Shown piece after piece: positions 1 through 8,630 of a stretch of 64,000 bases of DNA (position 1 is the first letter of the stretch; every line of letters begins with the position of its first letter). Made by a program: the position numbers and the translations under genes. Source of the stretch: Plasmodiophora brassicae. Lineage: Eukaryota > Endomyxa > Phytomyxea > Plasmodiophorida > Plasmodiophoridae. The DNA lies in NCBI GenBank assembly GCA_039704465.1, contig JASFAU010000003.1, forward strand, positions 62,001-126,000, given 5' to 3'. The notes beneath the pieces are model-generated. The model saw only the letters and a list, made by a program, of their open reading frames with translations, was not told where the DNA came from and did not search any database.

Positions 1-735
1 CAGAGTGGAGTTTGTCGAAGGGTCCTGCAGGTCGATACCGCTGTACGTCCCCGTGTACTGCCTGCCGCTGATCTTCTTCCGCACGCGACAACTGCTGGCC
101 GCCCCGCTCCAACAGGCGCTCCAGACGCTGCTCAGTATCGTCCGATCGTCAATGTTCGTCGGCGCGTACATGGCGCTAGGCTGGACGGGCGCCTGCCTGT
201 TGCGGTGATCCGCTACACCGTTCCCGATTGTCCCGTCGCCGTCTGATGGGGCGTGCCCGAGTAGTGCCATTCGGATGCAAACGCCCAAGCTGACCGGCCT
301 GGTGACGGGCCTGTTTGCCGGTTGCGCCCTGTTCATCGAGAAGCCGTCGCGTCGGATCGAGCTGGCCCTGTACACGCTGTCGCATGCCTTGCAGTCGGCT
401 GCAAAGGTCAGACGCCCGCCCAGCGCTAACAGCAATTGCTCATAGTATGTGCCTTGGCAGAACGCGTGCTGGAGCGCGCGCCAACGAGGGCTTCGCCTGA
501 CGGTTCCCGGGCTGGACGTCCTCGGATTCTCCCTGTCGCCCGCCCTGCTTTGCTACACGTAAGCAGTACACGTCGCACGTCATCTGTCGAAACTGAGCGA
601 CCGCCCAGGTACGTGTTCGAACCGACGGCGCTGCGACGAGGGTACATGTCCCTGATGAAGTGGCTGATCGGGTCGGGGTCCGCGTCCCTGCAGGCCTCGC
701 CAGGCCTGCAGTCCCCCGCCCGTCGAAACTCGTAA
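1..735 (+). CDS. TMEM135: TMEM135-like membrane protein, 5' end outside window
   Basis: Multi-pass membrane protein of the TMEM135 group, which in animals acts on mitochondria and peroxisomes and in lipid handling. The 3' part only is present. Four exons can be joined: up to 204, 265-406, 461-558 and 609-735, with introns of 60, 54 and 50 bp; all phases agree. Family hallmarks are a proline-rich PLYVP segment before a hydrophobic run, the motif FIEKPSRRIELALY (about 324-375), and near the end an EP-x-LRRGYMSL segment that matches the conserved EPE..KPSYRS region. The stop at 735 lies 79 bp from the convergent end of the next gene. The identification rests on pattern memory rather than an alignment. 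The function in this organism is inferred. Confidence 0.7.
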
Positions 736-814
736 TCGCCTCTGCCCCGAAGGAATACACCCGCTCGCTGTCGCAGTCGGTGGGGCGAGCGCGCAGGAGA
801 CGTGTATTCGACGG

Positions 815-2090
815 TCAGAGCCAGCCCTGGGACCCAGCCACGACCTGGAGAACGGACGACAGGACGGCGGCCAGGGCGCCGCCCGTCCCGGCCAGGGTGA
901 CGCAGAGCGGCTGATCCCGAATCGGAATCGGGTTGTCGTACCTCTTTGTCATATCGTACAGCGCGTTGGCGTACGTCGCCCCGGACAGGAGGCCCGTCAG
1001 GCCCATCAGGGCGAACTGCGCCTCGAGCGGCATGAACGGGGCGCGAACGTGCGCGACGAACAGGGCGAAGGTGGCCGTCAGCGGCACCAGGATCAGCGAG
1101 AACCGGCGAATCGTCACGAACGACAACGACGACCGCGCGACGAAGATGCCCGACTGCATGCAGAGGATGAGGATCTCCAGCGAATGCTGGACGGCCCAGG
1201 ACGGCTGCTTGCCCGCGCTGGATGTCGCCAGGGCCTGGCAGCGGGACGCCAGCAGGCCGTGCATGGCGGCCACCACGAAATACATCCAGGCGACGTTGCC
1301 GATGTGGACCCAGGCCGAACGCAGGGCGCCCGCAACGCGCGTCGTCGTCAGGCGCGCCGGCATCTTGTGTGCCAGGGCCGCGTCCGGGTCCTGGTCCGCG
1401 CTTCGCTTCGCCAGCGGGTAGCACAGCGCGAAGAGCGCCGCCGCTGGGAACAGGCCGATCGACACGCGCGTCCTGACAGCCACGGTTAGGCACGGGTCGG
1501 GCACGACGGCCCGACGATCACCGACCTGAGATCAGCGCCAGCGCTCTTCGTGAGGAGCGCGAAGGCGGTGCCGAGGATGCCGGCGGCGCCGGTGCCCGCC
1601 GTCCACATGCCCAGGCTGCCGTCGGGGAACCGCGACATCGACGACAGGATGGCGATCTCGCCGAACGACGACGCGCACGATATGAGAATGATGGCGACGA
1701 TCGATGCGGACAGCACGGCCTGGATCGTCAGCGTCAGCAGCAGCGCGCCGAGCACGCTGCACGCCAGCGCGGTCACCACGCGGCTGCTCATGCTCAGGCT
1801 CGTCATGAACAAGTTCGACGCTACGCGACATGCGGTCAGGGATGTCGCCGGGGGGCATGGGGGCGCGCGCGCCTCGACGTACCTGAGACGAGGACGGTCC
1901 CGATGCCCATGGCGAGCGTGACGAGCCCGATCAGGTCGAGCTTTCCGAATTCCTTCATCATGGGGTCCGCCAGCGCGCTGACGACGACGTACCCGATATT
2001 GTTGGACAGGCCGAGGGCGAAGAACGCGGGGAACGCCACAAGCGATGTCATTTCCGACGGCGTGCACGATATCGGCAACCGCCTGCCCAT
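815..2090 (-). CDS. CLN3: Battenin (CLN3) family lysosomal membrane protein
   Basis: Multi-pass transporter-like protein of the CLN3 family, found in lysosome or vacuole membranes and lost in human Batten disease. Three exons on the minus strand, 2090-1883, 1820-1526 and 1472-815, are joined by introns of 62 and 53 bp and give 386 residues in one frame. Signatures: FFALGLSNNIGYVV near the N-terminus (family FxLLGLxNNxxYVV); CASSFGEIAILS followed by WTAGTGAAGILG in exon 2 (family SSFGEVxxLS and WSSGTGGAGLxG); and GLLSGATYANALYDM near the C-terminus (family GLLYGAAYVNTFHNI). An in-frame ATG at 2048 is an alternative start. The length is close to the 438 residues of the human protein. Confidence 0.88.
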
Positions 2091-2972
2091 GGGCTGAGGC
2101 TGCTCTCCGGCTCGGAAGGGGCAGTATAAGATATCGTCGTTAGAGGTGGTCTAGTAACTGGACGGCGCCCTTAGAACTGAAGCCCATCGCTCCGGTCGCG
2201 GTCGATCCGGCGATCGGGCCACGTCAAGCAGATCGATGCGACGACTAATCGCGTGTTTCCAATTTTAGCCAGCGAAGCCCGACCCGACCACGTTTCATTC
2301 GTCGGTATCGAACTATCAGTACTCTGGTTTACTCAACGCGTCCTGGACAAGCGCCCCCCTTTTACAGCAACTTGTCATGGTCGTCGGCGGAGGCGACGTC
2401 TCCGACGGGGGCTGCCGGTGCTGGATCGACAGCCGGCTCCCGGGCGCTGCTGCCTGATTCGTCGGCTGGCCTGCATCTGAAAACGTAGCGCCACAGTGCA
2501 ACGAGAACAGCAAACGCGAGAACCAGGAACCGGAACGGGCACATGTCACCCTGCGCTTGCCTTACGGTATATGCTCCGGGGCACCTGCCATTCTCCCGTC
2601 CGCATTGCCGGCGCGCTTGCCGGCACCGATCCAGAACGCTCTCGAACGTTGCGCATGCGTTTCTACATGGCGACCGTTCGTCGCAGCCTGCTGCCGCGTC
2701 ACGCAAGGCGTGCCGATCGAGAGCATGGCCTGGCTCGTCAGTCAGGTACGACGGGCGCGCACTTCGAAATGTGCGAAGCGCGCCGTGTCGCGCAGAACTG
2801 ACCAGGCCAGGCCAGACTTCGATGTGCGGCCGGACTGGCCTGCCCCTGGCGCGGCTACCATCCTACAGCTGAGGCCCGGGATCACGGTATCGTGAGCGAC
2901 TGTGGGCACCGAACGGTGCGGCCTGGACTGAACGCCGAGCGTCGCCAACGAACGATCCTGTTTACTACACGG
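2091..2972. other. Intergenic stretch between CLN3 and the HypX-like gene
   Basis: About 880 bp between two minus-strand genes. Apart from one weak 60-codon ORF (2362-2544, listed separately), I see no exon that connects by splice sites to a known family and no structured RNA. Other ORFs here look like chance frames in GC-rich DNA. Confidence 0.5.
2362..2544 (-). CDS. Possible 60-residue single-pass membrane protein
   Basis: An ORF of 60 codons starting at 2544. It begins with a short stretch, then a hydrophobic segment of about 17 residues (FRFLVLAFAVLVALWRYVF), followed by a proline/alanine-rich and acidic tail (APAAPVGDVASADDHDK). That layout fits a small tail-in-cytosol membrane protein. 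An upstream in-frame ATG would extend it to 114 residues, but the extension has no recognisable character. I do not recognise a family and there is no independent support such as conserved splicing. It may be a chance ORF. Confidence 0.25.
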   Translation of the reverse strand: MCPFRFLVLAFAVLVALWRYVFRCRPADESGSSAREPAVDPAPAAPVGDVASADDHDKLL

Positions 2973-4921
2973 TCATTTGCGGCAGGGCATGGCCGCCGAC
3001 TTGTACACGAAGTCGCGTCGGCGCGCGGCGTACTCGTCGCTGCGGAAGCAGTCGTACATGTGCATCAGCTCCAGGCGCCGGCACAGCCTGCGTAGGGTGG
3101 CGCGGCCGGTCAGCCGGGCACCGATGGAGCATCACACACGCCTAGACAGCGCTCACTGACCGCATGCGTCGCTGTTCCGCCGGCGCCGCTGCCGCCTTGC
3201 GCCGCAGGAACGCCTCCACGTCGACGGCCAGGTCGCCGGCGTGATCGGCAACGGCGTCGACGAACCCGTGCGCGTCGTCGCTGACGATGCGGTCGACGAG
3301 GCCGATGCGGTGCGCCTCGTGGGCGGACACGGGCCTCCCCGCCAGGGCCAGCGAGCGCGCCAGGTCGGGGCCGACCCGGCGCCGCAGCGAATACGTCCAG
3401 TACTCGCTGCCGAACAGCGCCATGTTGGCGTACGACGGCAGCAGGACCGAGTTGGCGTGCGCCCAGACATGGTCGGCGGCGATGGCCATCATGGCGCCGC
3501 CGGCGCCCGCGTTGCCCATCAGGGCCGACACCGTCACGGTCCCGGTCGCGTGCAGGACGCGCTCGACGACGTCGTCGATGGCGACGATGTTGTCCGCCGA
3601 CTCGGCGACCGGGTCGGCGGACGCCTCGATCGTGTTCAGGTTGATGCCGTTGGAGAAGAACCCGGGGCCGCCCATGAGGACCAGGACGCGCGGCGGCGGC
3701 GACGACGTCCCGTCGAGGAGATTGTCGAGCGCGCGGCACAGGCGACGACACTGCCGGGTCGACATGGCGCCGTTGTAGAAGTCGAACCACAGGAACACGA
3801 CGTCGTCGGCGCGCGGGTGCCTCCACGCGTACACCTCCTGGAACCCGTCCGGCGCCCTGCCGAACTCGACGAACAGGCCGGGCGACGCCCGCACCGGGCG
3901 ACACGGCCGCGTCACCGCGTCGTCGTCGTCGCGCGTCACCGCCGCCAGGGCGTCGCGCGCCGGCACCTTGATGCCGTTGCGCCCGACCCGCATCGTCCCG
4001 ATCCAGACGGCGGACCGGCCGCGCTCGCAGGCGATCAGGACGGCGTCGTCGCGCAGCGCGATCAGCGACCCGGACGCGGGGCCCGACGACGACGGGCGCC
4101 AGTCGCGGGCGACGCACGCGTTGAACAGGGACACGGGCGCCGACGCGCCCGGCAGGACGGCTTCCAGGCCGGGCTGGGAGTCGGCGGCCGCGACGCGCCG
4201 GGCGATCTCGTCGGCGGACATGGCGTCCCAGTCGATGCGGCGATCCGCCTGCGTCATGCGCGGTCGGGCCCGGCCCGGGCCGTCCTGCGCTGCCGGCCGC
4301 GGGCGCCCGCCGCCCGCGAACGACGCCAGGGCGGCGTCCAGGCACGCCATGGCGGCGTCGACGCACTCGCGACGGTACGTGCCCGACTTGGTGGCGCCGG
4401 GCCGAACCGGGAACGTCGTCGTGGCCCAGACCCTACGCCAGGAACAACAACCCGGGTCACGTCGAACGACAAACGGAACGTGGCGAATGGCATACGGTCC
4501 AGCGTCCATCACGTCGTCCGCCTGGAGGATGGTGACGCCCCAGACGGGGCTCCGCCCCTGCAGAGCCCAGTCCAGGGAGGACATCCCGCGGTCGCCTTCG
4601 ATGCCCGGGTGCACGATCCTGCGCGACAACGGAGGGGAGCGTTTCCGTCAGCCGACACACTCTGCGATGGTCGCCGTCGACGTACCAGCAGGGGCGGGCC
4701 GTGTCCCGGTACAGGTCGGACGGGATGCGCCTGGTGAGGAACGGGCACAGGATGATGTCCGGGTCGTGCACCGCGGCCGCCTGGATCATGCCGGCGGGCG
4801 ACCGCGCGATGTGCACGACGACCTGGTGGCCCTGGGCCTCCAGGCGCAGCATGGCGCGCTGGCACATGGAGTTGAACGCATCGCAGAGGAACAGGAACCG
4901 GTACCGTTGCTTGCCGGGCAT
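2973..4921 (-). CDS. HypX/HoxX-like formyltransferase-hydratase fusion
   Basis: Resembles bacterial HypX/HoxX, which fuses a formyl-THF transferase-type domain to an enoyl-CoA-hydratase-type domain and makes the CO ligand of [NiFe]-hydrogenase from a formyl group. Four exons, 4921-4686, 4618-4496, 4432-3161 and 3087-2973 (introns 67, 63 and 73 bp), give 581 residues, a usual HypX length. Joined sequence shows CDAFNSMCQRAMLRL at the N-terminus, CPFLTRRIP then IVHPGIEGDRG-x2-SLDWA across intron 1, MDAGPVWATTTFPVR restored across intron 2, then FSNGINLNTIEA, GNAGAGGAMMA and GSEYWTY in the hydratase half, and the family-typical ending ARRRDFVYK in the last short exon. Splicing restores family motifs at three junctions, so this is a functional-looking nuclear gene and not bacterial contamination. 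The substrate in this organism is unknown. Confidence 0.88.
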
Positions 4922-5338
4922 CGCCCACCCGCGCTGGACCAACGGGGGACTTCTCCCGAGGCAGGCACGCGAACGACGTCTGGAACAGTGTGGCAGCCAG
5001 GCGCGGGCCTCTCGGACGACGTTTCGACCGTACTTCTGGAGTCGCGTGTGGCGTCTGTGGGCCTCGAGAGCGAATCGAGAATTATTGCCCAATCGCCGAT
5101 CTCGACGCGCGTCCGATACCCTGTGACGAACGACGACCCGTGCCGGGTGCTGCCTGCTGCTCATCACAGCGGCCAGGGGGGCCTTCCAGCGGCTCCTGCC
5201 CAGATACTATCCTCAACTGGGCCTGCGCCGAACGTACGCCTGATGGATGTGACGCGGATGCGCATCGGTAAAAGGGCTGACGGCATCGATAAATACATGG
5301 GACGCTCCTGTACTGTGTCCATGCTAGGTAGAGCGCTG

Positions 5339-6357
5339 TTAGCCGTCGTCATCGGTGACCTCGTCGCTGAGCGTGTCGTCGTCCTCCGCGGCGTTCGACT
5401 GCCGGTCGAACTCGTCGTCGTCGTCCAGGGGCATGGCGTCGTCGTCCAGGTCGGACTGGTCGAAGTCGCTCAGCGTTTCCTGGTCGCTCCCGACGACGCT
5501 GCCGCTGGCGGACGGCGCTCTCCCGGGCTGGTCCGCGTCCCCCGAGGGCGCCGCGTTCGGGTCCAGTTTCTTTCGCGCTAGGCCGAGCAGCTGGGACAGG
5601 CGCGCATTGTCAGGAGACAGCTCCAGGGCGGCTTCGAACATTTCCGCTGCGTCCACGTATTGCTTCTTGGCACCGTACGCCAATCCCGTCAACGTCCTGG
5701 CTTGGACGGAATCCGACGATATGTCCAGAACCTGTGTTGGACGGTCAGGGGGGCAACGTTCCTAGGGGCAACCCTGAGCACCCCCATGCACCTTGGTACA
5801 CTCCGCTAGGCAGCCGTCAAAGTCGCCAGTCTCGTACAACGCCATGGCCAGGGTCATGAGGACGTCCTCGTCCGGGTCGTCACGCAGCAAAGCCATGGCC
5901 GATTTGCAATCATCCGAGGCCAGCACGGGTTTGCATACGCCGACGCGTCCCAGGGCGCGATTGGCGTACGCGTCCGCCAACGACGGGTCCAACAGGACGG
6001 CCTTGGCCCAGTCACGAAGAGCCAGATCAGGCCAGCCGCGCTCGGCATACACCACGCCTCGGTTGTTGTACAGCTTGGCATTGTCGGGATCCTTCCGGAT
6101 CCTGCGACGGACGTCAGCAAACAACGCCGATAAAAAGTGGTCCAAACACCTGACCGTTTCGTCAGCTCGTGCACGGATCGGTCAAAGTCGCCTTCCAGGA
6201 ACAGGCGCACGCTGCTATCTCGATCCTGACTAAACTCGGGAAACTTGCTGACACGGGATATGCCCAGGTGGCTAGACCGGGTTTGTGGGCCAATCAGCCT
6301 GTCGCCGTCCGACGGCCCATCCGACTTGCTGATGAACGACCGTATGTACTCCTGCAT
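5339..6357 (-). CDS. TPR-repeat protein with acidic tail
   Basis: Three exons (6357-6155, 6101-5792 and 5731-5339; introns 53 and 60 bp) give 301 residues. The middle exon holds clear tetratricopeptide repeats: DPDNAKLYNNRGVVYAERG, then DPSLADAYANRALGRVG, then ALYETGDFDGCLAEC. The last exon continues with AYGAKKQYVDAAEMFEAAL-x-LSPDNARL. The C-terminal about 70 residues are low-complexity and strongly acidic (many DDD/DDE runs). TPR units usually form a protein-binding superhelix, so a scaffold or co-chaperone role is reasonable but unproven. The N-terminal 55 residues have no recognisable domain. I cannot place it in a specific TPR family. It is adjacent to, but unrelated to, the QPPDG-repeat genes. 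Confidence 0.72.
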
Positions 6358-6400
6358 GGACTTACGATCATTAAGGCCAAGCGCCTACAGAAGCGTGTGA

Positions 6401-7648
6401 TTAGAATGAAACGGCGTCACGCTGCAAGTTGACAGCGTCGACCTTCCAGGTAGGGCAAGCACCACGATGCCATCCGAGACCGCAACCCTTAATGCGCCCA
6501 TCAGGTGGTTGAAGCGCACGGCATACTCTCGCCAGAGTCCCAGTGATGCCATGATCACTGCGATACTTGTCCACATACGTCTAACCAGGGCGCCGTTACA
6601 TGCAGCAGAACGCGACAGAGCACGGACGAGACCAGGTACCTTAACACCTTCACGGTTTGGCACGCCGAACGCCACCCAGCTATCGCACACGTTCATCCGA
6701 TGGAACGGTTCGCCGCATCCGATGACCCGCCCGTCCGGCGGCTGCGGCAGGTTGCACAGCTTTTCAGCATCCGACCTGGACTTGAACAGTTTGACCTTCG
6801 TGTCGCCTTTGTCCTCGCGAAGCTTGTTCAGAGCGTCCTGCCTCGACAGGATACCGTGCTCGGCCCACGACCCGCACACCCGGCCCTTGTGATGAGGAGC
6901 ACCACACCCGCGAAGCACGCCGTCCGGCGGCTGCACGAAGGTGCATGGCTTCCGGTTCGAATCCGGATGGTCCTTGTGCCAGTTCATCAGGAACTCGCGA
7001 ATCTCCGGGAACGTTGTGATTCCTCGGCCCTTCCAGGCGTCGCACACCTCGCCACGATGATGGCCTGACGAAGAGCATCCGCGAACAGCGCCGTCCGGAG
7101 GCTGCGGCACGATACATCGATCCCGGTCAGGGCGTTTACGAACCCTGACATTGTACGGTCAGAGCACATCGCAATGGGCGTCTTCGTGAGAAGTTAGACG
7201 ACCTGGGCTCGCTTTTGACAGTCTGCGCAGGGGTCTGCTTCTTCCATTCCAGAAGTTTCTGGCGCGCTTCCAGCAGCGTGAACACGCCCTGCGCCAGCCA
7301 GCTGGCACAGACTTGGTCGGGGTGTGCCGCCTGGCCACAGCCTTTGCGCAGCGCTCCTGTTTGCCCGGCCACGGGCGGTTGCCGCATGGAGCATAGTCGG
7401 TTTCCCGACAGCGCTGCTGTCGACGCTAAGCCAGCGTTGACTTGCTTGAGGTACGGCTGTATCTGGTCCGCATGCGTCAATCCCTGGGTACGCGTCAGCA
7501 CTGATCTGGCAAGTACGACACCCGCATTTGCCCGTACTTGTTGGGCCCACGCTAGACAGCAGACTGGATAGTGCTCAGCCTGGCCGCAGCCCAGCCATCG
7601 GCCATCGGGTGGCTGTGGCGCCCGACAGGCAACGGCACTGGATCGCAC
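6401..7648 (-). CDS. Six-copy QPPDG/GCG Cys-His repeat protein
   Basis: Four exons (7648-7538, 7483-7203, 7144-6640, 6565-6401; introns 54, 58 and 74 bp) give 353 residues in one frame. The protein is almost wholly made of six repeats of about 40-60 residues, starting near residues 8, 68, 141, 198, 261 and 314. The core is C-x3-QPPDG-x3-GCG-x2/3-H-x3/5-C-x2-W, followed by a short helix-like segment. Repeat 2 has a degenerate QPPVAG core with an insertion. Three Cys and one His recur in fixed order, suggesting a small metal-binding module; that is inference. Introns 1 and 3 each complete a repeat when removed, which supports the model. No signal peptide or membrane segment is seen. I do not recognise the domain. 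Confidence 0.75.
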
Positions 7649-7684
7649 CTGAGGCCAGCAGGCAGCAACGGCAGCACGTTTAGC

Positions 7685-8451
7685 TCAGAACAGGGTGGCC
7701 AGGCACATGACGCGCGTTACGGAATCGAGCAGGTTCGGGTCGCTGACCACCATGCTGGCCACGGACATGGACGCTGCCTGCAACGTGCTCGGTGCCAGGA
7801 TCGACGCCGTCTGCTGGTAGAACTGGAGCCGGGCAACGTCCACGTTCTGACAATCCCCCGGGTGCCACATGTTAGTCAAGCCGGAAGGTTTCTGACAAGC
7901 GCAATATCGAGAATGACGTGAAACACAATCGATAAACTCGGTCAACCAGACGAAGACGAAAGAAATGGACCTGGTCGGGTGGGGGTGCCAAATACGTAGC
8001 TGGATAGACGCGTTGTGCTTGGACGACTTGCACGTCTGGGGCAGCATTGTGGTCCACGTTGTCAGGTTGCGGGGCAGAGTCGGTTTCAATCGGGGCCGCC
8101 TCCGCAACAGGCCGTCGGGGATCGGGCATCAACACCGGCACCGGGGCGACGTTGTCGACGTCTTCCATAACGGCTTCGCAGACAGGCGGTTCGGCGTGCA
8201 ACACTGACTGAATATAATCGTTCAACTAGCACATATCAGCCATTCGTACGCGGGCGGGATTTTTCGATTCGACGTACTTGGGCGACCGTGGCAACGCCCA
8301 GGTTCATCCACGGGTGGCAGACGGTCAGCGCGTCGTGTTCCTGGCCACACCCGATGACGGCGCCGTCGGGAGGCTGCGGCACCGTGCACGACGACGCGCC
8401 AGTCGCCGCCCCCGCAACGACCTCGCCCGGGCCAGCACCGGACGCCATCAT
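7685..8451 (-). CDS. Single-copy QPPDG-repeat protein, paralogue of its neighbour
   Basis: Three exons (8451-8278, 8225-7971, 7891-7685; introns 52 and 79 bp) give 211 residues. Residues 22-60 carry one copy of the repeat (C-x3-QPPDG-x3-GCG-x2-H-x5-C-x2-W), and removing intron 1 joins it to LNDYIQSVL, the same helix-like tail seen in the neighbouring gene's repeats (for example IQPYLKQVN). The rest is proline/acid-rich, then a C-terminal part (VARLQFYQQTASILA and beyond) with no recognised domain. The gene ends 36 bp before the start of the six-copy gene and is on the same strand, so the two are probably a tandem duplicate. An in-frame ATG at 8616 would extend it into a 36-bp direct repeat. 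The second intron could use an alternative donor near 8006. Confidence 0.6.
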
Positions 8452-8524
8452 CGACCACTTCCGCCCTACGCACAATCTGCCCCACGGCCTTCGCCAGCCG
8501 TCTGGACTGTGGACGAAAACTGTG

Positions 8525-8596
8525 CAGTCCGTGCGAGGCGCGGATTCGCGTTTCAGTGTACAGTCCGCAACAGGCGCGGATTCGCGTTTCAGGGCC
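8525..8596. repeat. 36-bp direct repeat, two copies, in a divergent promoter
   Basis: Two near-identical 36-bp units (8525-8560 and 8561-8596), each with CAGTCCG at the left and GCGCGGATTCGCGTTTCAG at the right. They lie between the divergent starts at 8451 (minus) and 8631 (plus) and could affect both promoters. Confidence 0.7.
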
Positions 8597-8630
8597 TTCT
8601 TTTCCGCAGACTGCAATTGGTCGGATCGGG

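Noticed and set aside
2543..2872. Three overlapping plus-strand ORFs of about 110 codons
   Set aside because: No splice partner or motif; Arg/Cys-rich as in other chance frames of GC-rich DNA.
3241..4737. A 498-codon plus-strand ORF
   Set aside because: It is antisense to the HypX-like gene; GC-rich codons of the real frame keep it open. The translation is Arg/Gly-rich with no family pattern, while the minus strand has clear motifs.
6940..6970. A tRNA T-arm-like GGTTCGAATCC
   Set aside because: It lies in the coding sequence of the QPPDG protein; no matching acceptor and anticodon arms are present.
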